Part shown: piece by piece, positions 31,213 through 41,347 of the stretch
Position numbering within the stretch: the stretch's first letter is position 1
How the letters are laid out: every line of letters starts with the position of its first letter
Source: Norana najaformis
Lineage: Eukaryota > Annelida > Clitellata > Crassiclitellata > Hormogastridae
Assembly: GCA_964023275.1 (NCBI GenBank)
Contig: OZ029923.1
Coordinates: forward strand, 4,312,729-4,376,728
Reading direction: 5' to 3'
DNA: 64,000 nucleotides
Program-made: the position numbers and the translations under genes
The notes under the pieces: generated by a model
Seen by the model: the letters and a program-made list of their open reading frames with translations, nothing else
Databases searched by the model: none
Told to the model about the DNA's origin: nothing

Positions 31213-34200
31213 ATGGCGACTTACAGAGGTTTTCAGCATGCGAAGTCGTTGTATTTGCCGTATTTTCGCTACGTGAAAGAAGTATTTGTTTAATTCTCTG
31301 TAAATTTGTTATGCCACACTGTGCCTTGTATTTACAAATGCTTTCAGCTGCCGGTTAACTCAAACTAAAATGCTAGTGTTCAAACTCAGCTGTAGTTTGT
31401 TTTCAGAGGTTGTCTAAGGACGGAGACCACTACCGGTTAAATGAAAATGAACAAGGTTTTATATAGCGACCGTATGGCCTCGACCCTGCTCACTTTGCAG
31501 TGAATTTATCGGACCGTTTAAACGGGCACCACGCCAGTTTAGATCTTCGTGTACGGACCGTGCTAGCCCGAGATTAAAATCTGTAATATACGATCGGTTA
31601 GATGCGACAACAGTTGCCTCCCTTGCTAAGGGCAAATCGTGTTTATATTTGGTTGCTATCGATGTATGTATGTCTGCCGTCTCCAGGGACTTGCTTTTGC
31701 GTAGACTGCTTACAAAACGCATAATTTTCTACCTATTTCGATTTCTAATTCACAAGTTTCAGAGTTTTTTTAGTTAATACTTGTTGTAACATAATCGTTG
31801 TTTTGTAGACTGTGGTAGGAAGATGTGCTTTGGATAAACTGCCGCAACACATAAGCTATTTTACCAGTGTCAGAAACTTACACAAGCTTTCAAATGGCAG
31901 GTCATTCGTGTATGGGCAACGTAATCACCGACCTAATGACCGTTTGACAAGATGGTCTTTTATCTCAGCTGGTGGTGTTCAATATCGCTTGAGCAGCACA
32001 GCAGTTTCGTTTGAAAATTCAACTTCTAGTGACCCAACGTTACTATCTACAGGAAACGAAATAGTAAGTTAGTCTTCCATGCTTCGAAGGCTTTGAATGA
32101 TGCGATAAGGTCTTTGTTATACCACTTAATATCTCTGGTAATTATGGTTACAAGATGTTGGCTTCTGTTATCAGTTAAGGTCTAAACTAAAGACACATCT
32201 CTTTCAACTTGCTTACCCACCATAGCTTGGCTTTTGGTTTCTCTGACTTGTTGGAGTTCAACCTGGTTTTTCCAATGGGTTATTATTTTGGATGGCAATT
32301 TTGACCTGGGCATTATGATAGCGGTGCTCTGGAAGTCTTTAGATTACATTAGATCATTCCTGAAAACTGCGCAAAATATATGAGCTGTTAATGTTGTTTA
32401 ATCCTATAAATTATTTTTATTGAAAGAAGGAACTTTTTTGTCCATTGTCTCCTGATGTACTGTTGTGTGCTTAAGTTCTAGCATTCTATTAATTTAATGA
32501 ATACATGTAAAAATCATAAGTTTTAACATAACTTATTCCAACACACTAAAACTGTTTAATCCATATTATCTTGAAGCTTCTAAAGTGCCTTCTGGACTGA
32601 TGGTTATTAATGCTAATTGAAGCTGATAAGCAAACCAGAATATGGGTTTGTAAGTCATGAGAATTGAAGCATTACACTGTTTTTGGGCTGATACATTATC
32701 AACACACTATTATATGCTCAATATTTATGTATGTATGTTTGTATGTATGTATCTGCCTATTTATATAGCACCTTTAAGAACTTACAAATGCGCTAAATAT
32801 GTGCGACATGGTAACCGATTGCTTTGAGCACTCGCCTTTGTAACGCAGAGTGTGCAGGTTGAGCCGCCTCTGAGAAGGTTACTTTGTAGGGACCATGAGC
32901 AAGTAATGCGTGCACAGTTGCTCAGCGCCATCAATTGATCATTTGTCGTTAGGTAGTTGTGCTTAATAAATGCAGAAATAAAAGTTTATTAAGGAAAGTA
33001 TATTAGCTTGAGGAAGAAATTCAAAATAAATTTAAAAATCAGAAATTCAAAAATCAGTAAATTAACTGATTACTGTGGCAGAGTTTGGACGTTGCGACAA
33101 CACTGTCTTCAGTTTCGGGAGATGCAGGAACTGCCGTTGCATCGCTGAGCGAGCCTACACTCCAGAGTCTTGGTCTCGGAGGCTGGATGCCAAGCGGCCT
33201 CGTGCAGTCGGCATTGGAATCATTGCACATTGGTCTTGACGTACCCTGGTGGACTGCTATAGTCATTGGTTCGTTGGTTTTGTTTTTCTACTTTCTGTTT
33301 CATTTGTTATGGGAATTCGTACTGTGGGAAACAATAGAATAACTAAATTAGTAATATTTTCTTTGTAAAGCTGGCTATTTTGGTCTGCCAAATAAGGAAG
33401 TACCAAGCAGAAATGAAGTGTTGTTCCCTGTTCTTGAAGTTATGTATGTTGAGAATTTCTATACTGTAATTTTGGTAGATCATCTATCTGATAATCCATC
33501 CTCAGTCCAGTCCGGTAGACCCCCTGGTAAACTTACAGGATGGTGTAGTTGGCATTTGAAAAGAGGTGATGCGTGTAGACAGTTCGAACTTGACACTGCT
33601 GGTGTTTTGAATGTGGTAAATTTCATCTTTAGTCACGACGTCATCTGCTAAACTGGACAGGGAGTAACATTTAACAAGTTGAGTGGTGTACGATTGGGTT
33701 TCATGATGTATTCCTGGCTTTTTAATTTTAATTCAGAACCAAACCTCACCCAGTCTGCTTCACTGATTTTGTTTTGGTTGATTGCCTTGCCACCAGCTTG
33801 ACTTCTTTGATGGTTGATGCATGAAGTTTATGATAATGGTTCTCCTTTGGAAGTCTTGACCTAATCTAGTCATCTGAATTTAATTAATTAATTAATTAAT
33901 TATAATAATGAATTAATTTAATTAATCCCTTACTATTAAAATACATTTTTGATCCATATTTATGGACAATCCCTTACTATTATTATATGTTTTTGATCCA
34001 TATTTAGGGACAATCTGTGTTCGTCTGGCGATATTTCCTCTTGTTATCTTGGCACAAAGAAATGCCGCCAACATGCATAATCACATGCCAACAATGCAAC
34101 GACTTCAGGAAAAGATGTCACAAGCCAGGATGTCGGGAGACATGGCAGAGGGTTAGTATTGGCCAAGACCCTGTCTGCTCGGGATGGTGGTGGTAGCGCA

Positions 34201-37200
34201 CCGGGTTAGTAATTCAACGGTTGTGGGTTCGAGCTTGCTCAATGGAACGACCATGGTCAAGGTGTTCACACACACATATGTTTGTCTTCGAGTGGTTGAA
34301 TTTGGTACCAGCATAAGCTCAGAAGTAAACAAGTCCTTTGAGGCATTGTCCCAATGTCCAGGATGTTGGGATTCATCCATTGCTTGCTTAAGGGATTTAG
34401 GGAAAGAAATGAGTGCCTCCTCTACATTGCACTGTGGGACATGACAGCTTTACTTTACTTTAGCTGTCCATTAGATGTTGCTATTATTAAACAACTTTAT
34501 AGTAACACTAGAATATTTGAATTGTGCTTGTTCATGGTGTATTAGCTTGCTTATGCCAGAGTGAAATATTGTTGTAGTGTTGAAGTCGAGCCATAATGTA
34601 CTTTGAAATAAGTTTTAAATAGCTCTATTTCTGGATGTCTACCTAGCAGCCAACTTGTAATGGGTTGACCTCTGACCTGAGTTCATTTGTTTATTGTTGT
34701 GTTTTTTGTGTGTTTAGCTGTGAAGACGGGCAATGATTTAATGCAATACATGCATCGTCATAACGTGAATCCGTTGAGAAACATGTTAGTTCCTTTTGCA
34801 CAGGTAATATCAGTAGATCTTATGTGTGTTTGTATCTGAGCATCAGCATACCAGTTTTACAAGTCCTCTTAAGACTCTGAAACACTGCTAACTGACAGCT
34901 CCAAAAATGTGCAACTTGAGAAATACTGTCTTTCTATGGGTTGTGTTGACTGGAGTCGGATAGATGAAGTTTTGGTAAAAGGGAAGTTTGTTAAGGAAAG
35001 TATGTTACCTTGGGAAGAAGTTCAAAATATTGGCTTTCCTGTATCTTTTCCATACGCTTTTGAGTCTTTAGTCGGCAGGTCAGGTCATTTTAAAATGATT
35101 ATTTTCGAAATTAAATGGTATATTTGCTGTGCTGAAACTGAACATATAATTTATACTGCCTGTACGGCTTGGTGGTCTATTGGTAATGCTTTTGGTCAAT
35201 GAACACGCGGTTGTGGGTTCAACTCCGTGTAATGACCCTGGGCAAGTTGTTTGCGCACACCGCGTCTCTGTTACCAGGCAGTGTAATTTGGTGCTGGCAT
35301 ACACTGGCAAGTAAACGGAAAGTCCTGGGATGCACTGGCCCCTTTCCAGGCATTGGGATTCGTCCATTATCTCAAGGGCCTAAAGAAAGGGAAATGAGTG
35401 CTTCCCCTACATCTGACTTGTGGAATACTGGGGTGCTTTTCTTTTTTTACTGCTGTTTGCTGTAAGTAGGAGAAACTAAGACATGTATTCTTTCCAGTTT
35501 AAAACTTGTAATGACCTTATCTTGAAAGTTTTTAATTTGTTTTCAGGCACCGATATTCATTTCAGTCTTCGTTGGAGTTCGTGAAATGGCAAATCTGCCA
35601 GTCGAGAGTATGAAGAGCGGAGGAATCCTCTGGTTTTCTGACCTTACAATTCCAGATCCGTTCTACGCTCTGCCGTTTCTTACCATGAGCACTCTCTTGG
35701 CCACTGTCGAAGTAAGCTTAGATTCAAAGTTTCAGCAAACCCAAAGTATGCGCCTTTGTTTTCTAATTTTTTGTATTTAATCAGTCATTGAACAATTCCA
35801 GGTTTTGTTATTTGAGAGTTTTTGAACGCTGTGCTGGAACCTTGTCTATGGCTTTGAGAATGCCAGTTTGCATACCAACTGTGGCTTATTTAAGAGATTT
35901 GAATCTTGGGCTAGCATGGTCCATACACGGGGACCTTAAGTGGTTTGGCACCCATTCAAATGGGCAGCAGTGGTGAGGGATCTCACCCAATGAATTCATT
36001 AAAAAATGAGCAGGGTCCAGGCCGTACAGTCTGATTACGTTTATGTTTACATTTGTCTCATTGTATAAGATGACGCTATCGGCTGGTGCCATGTCTAGTA
36101 TCACATACAACTTTATTTTGGATTTGCTTTTTACCGAGGTTCAAAGCTGAATTAACGTTATGGTGATGATGTGTGCTATAAGTTGTTGTTCTGTGATGTT
36201 GGCAATCATCAATTCTGGAAAACACATTTGCATTCTATGCCGTATGCATAAAATTAAAAAAATTTTTAAAAACTGCATGTGTGAGTTTGAAATGTGAAAG
36301 TATTGTTGAAAATGAGTATGAAAACTGCAGCCGAAGTTCCCTCTGCGTTGTTACAACTGTGTAGATTGGAGTGGATGGTGTCAAGGCCGGTGCTATGGGT
36401 CAGAATGTGAAGTATATCCTGCGAGCAATGCCTTTCGTTTGCTTCCCATTCATCATCAAATTTCCAGCGGTAAGTAAAGACTATCATTTTTTGTTGTATA
36501 TGTTTGAATATCGTACAGGATTTTCTGACATTAGCTACAATGTTCGAAATAAATCTCTTTTAAAATTGGCCTCTAGTAAGGAGGGGATAAATAATTTTTA
36601 TAAGTGTAAGACGGAAGCCCAGGATCTACATGCAAAAATATATGCAGAATGATCCAAGGACTTCAGATTGTTCAAGGTTCTCGTATTGGATTGCCGTGCT
36701 TCAGCCAAAAGCTCCTTGAGCACAATCCCTGATCCTTTGAGGTCTGCTTTTGACTAAATCTTAGCGGTGGGTGAGGACTTGGTCAGAGTTGTTGCCACAA
36801 ATTGTTTCTGGTTTAAAGTGTCTGATGCTATTAGAGATGACCAATTTCTGTGGCACTGTGGCCGATTGGTTTGAACACTTGCCTTGTAACACAGAGTACA
36901 TGGATTCAACCCTCCCTTGGGACAGTTACTGTGTAGGAACCTTGAGCAAATACTTTATGCACAGGTGCTCAGTACCATTGATTGATGGTTAGTTATTGGT
37001 CCTTAATGAATACATGTTGTTAATTTTTCTGCATATTGTAAAAAGGCACTACATAAATGTTGGGTTGTGCGGTGCAGTGGTCTCTCGGTAATGCGTTTGG
37101 TCAATGATCATGCGGTTGCATGTTCGACTCTGTGTAACAACCCTGGGCAATTTGTTTGTGTGCAACGTGCCTCTGTCACCCTGCAGTATAATTTGGCACC

Positions 37201-38127
37201 AGCGTTAAGCTGGAAAGTAAATGGCAAGTCCTGCGATGCACTGGCCCCGTGTCCAGGACCCTGGGATTCGTCCATTGCCAGCTCAAGAGCCTAAAGAAAC
37301 GGAAATGTAGCGCCTCCCCTGCGGGTTATGGGATACTTTGCTTTAAATGTTGGGTACGTTGTTTATCGTCCATCGCTTTCTTGTGTTGTCTGTTGAAGGC
37401 GATGCTGTGCTACTGGTTTACATCAAACGCATTCTCACTGCTTCAAGTTCTATTTCTGAGGATCCCTCGCATTAGAACATTCTTCAAGATCCCCGAGTTG
37501 ACTGACCACAGTCATGCGGCTCCGATGAAGCAGCTGAACTTGCCAAAACGAAGCTTTATGGACGGATTTAGGCAGAGTGAGTTCCATTTATTTGATAGTG
37601 CCTAGTTAAATAATCATTTTAAAACCAAACAAGTGTGTAACATGTTTTGTAATACATGTAGTGCTCTTTGATAACAAGTACTTTAGATGGCTTCCCCAGT
37701 ACTTGATATGGCTGCCTAATGAATACTTGAAATGGCTTCCTAGTGAGTACCTGAGATGGCTTCCTGATGAGTACTTGAATTAACTCCCTAATGAGTGCTT
37801 GACGTGGCTCTGTAATGAGTACTTGAGATGGCTCCCTAATGAGTACCTGAAATGGCTCCCTCATGAGGCACCACTATACTTTCAGTCATTTCTAGTAGCA
37901 TTCTAAAGCATTTAAACGAGGCTGCATTCCACTGCACATTCAGTCACGTCTTGTTTCTAATTATTGTGTCTGAATTTTGGTTTGTAGCTATGACGAACAT
38001 AAAGTTGGCTGCAGAAATGGAAGAGAGACAGCGTGTGAACGCTTTGCGCTTGAAGGAATCCAGCAAGACCATCGTCAGCGCAAAGCCTGCAATCACAGAC
38101 AAGTCAAACGTTCCAAAGAACAAGTGA
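31213..38127 (+). CDS. OXA1L: OXA1L, mitochondrial inner-membrane insertase, 9 exons
   Basis: Exons: 31213-31281, 31809-32063, 33082-33268, 34008-34151, 34718-34803, 35547-35711, 36365-36469, 37399-37576, 37988-38127; 1329 nt, 442 residues (human about 435). Oxa1/YidC/Alb3 family: it inserts mitochondrially encoded and some imported proteins into the inner membrane. Residues 1-100 look like a mitochondrial targeting region (MATYRGFQHAKSLYLPYFRY, Arg/Lys/Ser-rich, few acids). The core follows: LGLGGWMPSGLVQSALE; PWWTAIVIGTICVRLAIFPL with Arg176 likely the groove arginine; APIFISVFVGVREMANLPV; LWFSDLTIPDPFYALPFLT; MPFVCFPFIIKFPA; MLCYWFTSNAFSLLQVLFLR. Five membrane segments are expected. The Lys-rich C-terminus fits the ribosome-binding matrix tail. 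Exon 1 is the least certain part (donor GTATTT, chosen because exon 2 has no Met and phase 0 fits). Exon 3 ends at a GTTCGT donor. AATAAA lies at 38229, about 100 bp past the stop. Confidence 0.93.
31442..31600 (-). repeat. SINE-A copy in OXA1L intron 1
   Basis: TATATAGCGACCGTATGGCC, TCGACCCTGCTCACTTTGCA, CGGACCGTTTAAACGGGCAC, GTGTACGGACCGTGCTAGCC, CGAGATTAAAATCTGTAATA. Antisense to OXA1L. Confidence 0.87.
32165..32372 (+). pseudogene. LINE b 3' end (RT C-terminus) in OXA1L intron 2
   Basis: The frame reads YQLRSKLKTHLFQLAYPP and stop, the conserved end of a LINE ORF2. The 3' UTR has TTTGACCTGGGCATTATGATA, GCGGTGCTCTGGAAGTCTTT and an AGATTACATTAGA tail. Confidence 0.82.
32715..32760. repeat. 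(TATG)n microsatellite
   Basis: A short ATGTATGTATGTTTGTATGT run followed by TTTATATAGCACC, a LINE-end-like motif. Confidence 0.8.
32805..32992 (+). repeat. SINE-D in OXA1L intron 2
   Basis: Head ATGGTAACCGATTGCTTTGA, degenerate B-box CAGGTTGAGCCGCCTCT, GAGCAAGTAATGCGTGCAC, GCTCAGCGCCATCAATTGAT and TGCAGAAATAAAAG. Sense to OXA1L. Confidence 0.82.
33725..33885 (+). repeat. LINE b 3' end remnant in OXA1L intron 3
   Basis: ACTGATTTTGTTTTGGTTGA, TGATGCATGAAGTTTATGAT, GGAAGTCTTGACCTAATCTA; a degraded copy. Confidence 0.6.
33886..33920. repeat. (ATTA)n microsatellite
   Basis: AATTAATTAATTAATTA run in OXA1L intron 3. Confidence 0.85.
34170..34457 (+). repeat. SINE-B in OXA1L intron 4
   Basis: GTGGTAGCGCACCGGGTTAG, B-box GTGGGTTCGAGCTTGC, CATAAGCTCAGAAGTAAACA, ATGTCCAGGATGTTGGGATT, GAGTGCCTCCTCTACATTGC, then a TTTACTTTACTTTAG tail. 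Sense to OXA1L. Confidence 0.87.
35150..35445 (+). repeat. SINE-B in OXA1L intron 5
   Basis: TTGGTGGTCTATTGGTAATG, B-box GTGGGTTCAACTCCGTGTAA, GGGCAAGTTGTTTGCGCACA, GCATTGGGATTCGTCC, GAGTGCTTCCCCTACATCTG. Sense to OXA1L. Confidence 0.88.
35835..36058 (+). repeat. SINE-A in OXA1L intron 6
   Basis: It begins near the B-box-like CCAGTTTGCATACCAACTG and runs through GAGATTTGAATCTTGGGC, ACACGGGGACCTTAAGTGG and GAGCAGGGTCCAGGCCGTAC to TTTACATTTGTC. It is one of the longer copies. Confidence 0.86.
36845..37025 (+). repeat. SINE-D in OXA1L intron 7
   Basis: GTGGCCGATTGGTTTGAACA A-box side, GATTCAACCCTCCCTTGGGA decayed B-box, GGAACCTTGAGCAAATACTT, GGTGCTCAGTACCATTGATT, AATACATGTTGTTA tail. Confidence 0.83.
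37055..37355 (+). repeat. SINE-B in OXA1L intron 7
   Basis: GTGCGGTGCAGTGGTCTCTC, B-box GCATGTTCGACTCTGTGTAA, AGCTGGAAAGTAAATGGCAA, CCGTGTCCAGGACCCTGGGA, GCGCCTCCCCTGCGGGTTAT. It follows SINE-D by about 30 bp in the same orientation. Confidence 0.88.
37680..37868. repeat. 24-bp minisatellite in last OXA1L intron
   Basis: The unit is about GAGTACTTGAGATGGCTCCC plus TAAT; ACTTGA/ACCTGA marks fall at 37701, 37725, 37749 and 37773, an exact 24-bp period. About eight copies lie between the last two coding exons. Confidence 0.9.
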
Positions 38128-38240
38128 TTCGTAGCGTATAGGTTGATTTTGTAACTATCTGTAAATAGTGTAAATATGTGCTAAATGAGGCATCATACCA
38201 TATTGATTTTGGTCGTAACAGGAATTAAAATAAAGACGGA
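38128..38240 (+). promoter_or_regulatory. OXA1L 3' UTR and polyadenylation signal
   Basis: AATAAA is at 38229-38234, the first after the stop codon. Cleavage shortly downstream is an inference. Confidence 0.65.
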
Positions 38241-38859
38241 GTTACAAAACGATTCTGTTTGCATCACATACATTTCTTTGAGAGACCAAACGATGTTTAT
38301 TTTACGCTGTAAAAGGAACCTATGTAAATTTCTTACATTACACTGTAAAGTGATAGTAAGCAAACATTACTCGGATAACTAGAAAATTCACCACAGGCGG
38401 GCTTCCATGCAAGTAGAGCCTAACCAAATGGATTGGCAATATATTAATGTATTTGCAGGATTACCTATTGCTTTGAAGTGCTGGACACACAGTGTGATGT
38501 TGAACTTGCTGTCCATCTGGTTTAGTCAGTTGACGATGGAATTTGAATTAGCTGGATTGGAAGAAATTGAAATGATGTAAAGTCAGCAAAAGATAAAATG
38601 AAAGAAGGGAAATGCAGAGGGGGAAGAAGCATATTGTGAACAGCAAGAAGTGTGGAGCTGATGAAGGAAATGAACCTTACTTTACTAGGATGTAACTGAA
38701 CATTTTAAATGGTTTATTCCCATTACTTATAAATACAGACACAGGATTAGGCGACTGATTATGTAAACTACAGCTTGGCCAAACTTCTTCCTACTTTTGC
38801 CCCAAACCCACTGAACTTATGCTTGACTCTGTCCAGCTCTCATCCTTTTTGTGCAGTTC

Positions 38860-39050
38860 AGCATCACCCACTGCTTCGACCTTGCATTTTCACACTTCCT
38901 CTCTCGGCTTGACTTTTGGATCTTGACCTGGAACCAAACCCTTTTTGCCTATCAATTTTGTTTTGACTGAGCGCCTGTGAATAAGCTGGTCCCCGTGGCA
39001 AGGCTTTCATTGGGCGCTGTAGAAATCTCGGAATTACGATTGCTGTCTTT
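38860..39050 (+). repeat. LINE 3' end family a
   Basis: CTTTTGGATCTTGACCTGGA, GCCTATCAATTTTGTTTTGA, GCGCCTGTGAATAAGCTGGT, TTGGGCGCTGTAGAAATCTC and GAATTACGATTG. Confidence 0.85.
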
Positions 39051-39205
39051 TTCTTAGTCTGTGGGCCGTGGTAGCTGACTGGATGGATCGCCCCCGTGGC
39101 GCGGCTTTCATTGGGCGCTGTAGAAATCTCGGAATTACGATTACGATTCCTGTCTTTTTCTTAGTCTGTGGGCCGTGGTAGCTGACTGGATGGATCGCTC
39201 GGCTT
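38995..39205 (+). repeat. ~100-bp tandem duplication joining LINE-a tail and SINE-D head
   Basis: The stretch from GGCAAGGCTTTCATTGGGCG to GTAGCTGACTGGATGGATCG occurs twice in succession (38996 on and 39096 on). The second copy runs on into the SINE-D body, so a LINE tail plus SINE head were duplicated together. Confidence 0.85.
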
Positions 39206-39350
39206 GCAACGTGGTGAGTACGGGTTCAAGCCTCCCCTTAGACGGTTACTTTGTAGGGACGTTGAGCAAGTCCTTCAATCACAGTTTGCTTCGCATCTCA
39301 GGTTTAGATTTACTGACCTTGCGTGCAGAATAAATGCAAAATAATAAGTT
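39170..39350 (+). repeat. SINE-D
   Basis: GTGGTAGCTGACTGGATGGA A-box region, ACGGGTTCAAGCCTCCCCTT B-box, TAGGGACGTTGAGCAAGTCC, TTCAATCACAGTTTGCTTCG, GAATAAATGCAAAATAATAA tail. Confidence 0.84.
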
Positions 39351-39354
39351 CTGT

Positions 39355-39915
39355 CTCGCTATTTACATCGCCCACAACTTCTAGCCTTGGCATTGCAAGT
39401 ATAAATTACCCAAAATTTTACAAGAAAACTCAATTGCAGCTGATATTTATGATGCCTGAAACAGTAAAAAATGTTGTTTAAAGTCGGTTTATTGAAGCCC
39501 ACATTTCGAAATTGCCTATAGCATTGCAAAATTAAGTCATAATTATCAGTAGCCAAAGAAAAACTTGTATATACATAATTATAAAATGCACATCTGGCTA
39601 ATTCAAAAACACAAACCGCTTAACCTGTTAACAAGAGGTATACAGACGGTGCGTTTTAATGGAAATCTTATCAAAATACTGCAAACTTTCACTAATTCTC
39701 AAAGTGATTAAATATTTAATTTGATATTCTGTGCAAATTATACCATTATGGATGAACGGCCAAAACTTTGAACGTCTTATTGCTCTTGAACGGTTTGCCA
39801 TGGTAATACCACTGCAGCAATTCTAATGTTAACCAATCTTGCAATTACCAGGTAACTTCTCAGCCTTTGTTAAGATAGGTATTGGCAATATTAACATCTA
39901 GGGCAATAAACTGTG
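39355..39915. other. Unassigned sequence
   Basis: AT-rich, with no exon or repeat recognised. Confidence 0.4.
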
Positions 39916-40085
39916 CTGTTCATCTAATCTAACGACTACTATAGCACCGTTTCATAACGCCCAAGGCATCAGTCGGTCGCTTCAAGCGAAATCGTAATAA
40001 AAAATCATAATACGTTGAAGACGCTTATGCTGACTTTTCTGGTAGGTTAAAGAAACCAGAAGCTTGGTTACAGTGGGTAAGTAAG
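39915..40085 (-). repeat. LINE 3' end family b
   Basis: CATCTAATCTAACGACTACT tail, ATAGCACCGTTTCATAACGC, CCAAGGCATCAGTCGGTCGC, AAAATCATAATACGTTGAAG. Confidence 0.78.
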
Positions 40086-40795
40086 TAGAAACAAATGAGT
40101 CTTAAGTTTTTAACTTAAAGGAAAGCTCAACAAAGTGCTAAATGGTTATTACATGCTGCTGTGAACATGATGTGCTTGTGAAGCTAACTTGAATTGAGTT
40201 TAATAAATAAGTTAGTTAGGGTTATGCACTCTTGGTATAACCTACAAAGGCGTGTAACAACGTGTGCATGAAGACATTTAATAGTAACTTTAATCCAAGC
40301 AACTGCATTTTAAGGAATGGCTCACAACGAACTTTCAGTCTGCATGACACAGCAGGATGAAGGCTGTTGTAAAAAAGCCGGTGCAAGGGGTATCGGGTAT
40401 AAGTTCACGTTAAATTAACAATTCATTGCAAATCATTCATTAATTCCCACTTTGGAATTAAGAATTCCAAAGATTCTTATGGCATGTGCAAGACAGTTAC
40501 TATTAGTAATACTTAATTTGTAATTTCCTAAATGTGGTTTGTGGCACATAGCTGCTTATGACTTCAGGATTGAAGTGGTTGAGAATTCACGTGTAAAATG
40601 AACAGCAAACTTAAGAAATCGCTTAAAAACAGAAGGAAAATGTTTCCAAGTAACACATGATTAAAAAATTCATTGTGGTAATATTAACGAATTACTCATA
40701 AAATAAAAAAACTTCAAAATATTCTACTAAAATGTCTTCACCAACTGTCTGAAATTTCATCTTGTGTACATCGTGTGCAGACTCGATAACAAACT
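40085..40795. other. Phosphatase 3' flank, otherwise unassigned
   Basis: Downstream of the phosphatase stop on the minus strand. It is AT-rich; I do not see a clear gene-strand AATAAA near the stop and no repeat family is recognised. Confidence 0.4.
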
Positions 40796-41347
40796 TCAGG
40801 ACGCCAGAAGTGAATTATCAAGCTCAAGTAGCTTACGCTCGTGTGCAAAAGAGATGATCTGATGCTGAAAACCGTCGTTGGAAAGCAACAGTTTCCTTGC
40901 GCTTTTCACATACTCGGCAGCTTTGATGGGCCCCCATTGCTTGTGTACCATAGCATAGGTAACCGCCAATGCCCCGCTTCTATTGATGCCCATAATGCAG
41001 TGAATCAGAGCCTTCCCGCCCCGCTGCCGTGCCTCTTCGATCGCTGCATATGATTCTTCAAAGTGCTGCATGATATTGTAACTTTCGTCATCCTCTGCTT
41101 CGAATCCCACGTACTTTTCGATCGTGCCGTGATAGAAGTCGTTGCCCGTAACGACGTAACTTGCAGCGCAGTTGATCACGTGCGTTATTCCCAATTTCTG
41201 CAACAGTTCAAGGTTTGTCGCTTCATCCTCTCCTGCAAGGTAGAGGAAATCGAAGAGCTTCGTTGGCCCGCTTGGCCAGCCCCCTCGGTAGCTTAGCACC
41301 GAACGCATCTTTCGTACGTATGGAGTTAACAAATCTTTCGTTGCCAT
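40796..41347 (-). CDS. Dual-specificity protein phosphatase (atypical DUSP family)
   Basis: 183 residues from the ATG at 41347. The cysteine-phosphatase signature is H116-C117-I-M-G-I-N-R123-S, the HCxxGxxRS loop in which Cys attacks phosphate and Arg binds it. The general acid is probably Asp86 or Asp87 in EAEDDESYN. Upstream FDFLYLAGEDEATN and LGITHVINCA match the usual DUSP beginning (LYLG...A.....L...GITHVLN). Ser after the loop Arg and helix SGALAVTYAMVHKQWGPIKA complete the fold. The size fits compact DUSPs with a catalytic domain only; it dephosphorylates phospho-Tyr/Ser/Thr, substrate unknown. A splice acceptor (TCTCTTACAG) ends 5 nt before this ATG, so the 5' UTR is spliced. An upstream Met in frame lies in the intron and is rejected. 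Which vertebrate DUSP it corresponds to is not decided. Confidence 0.88.
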   Translation of the reverse strand: MATKDLLTPYVRKMRSVLSYRGGWPSGPTKLFDFLYLAGEDEATNLELLQKLGITHVINCAASYVVTGNDFYHGTIEKYVGFEAEDDESYNIMQHFEESYAAIEEARQRGGKALIHCIMGINRSGALAVTYAMVHKQWGPIKAAEYVKSARKLLLSNDGFQHQIISFAHERKLLELDNSLLAS

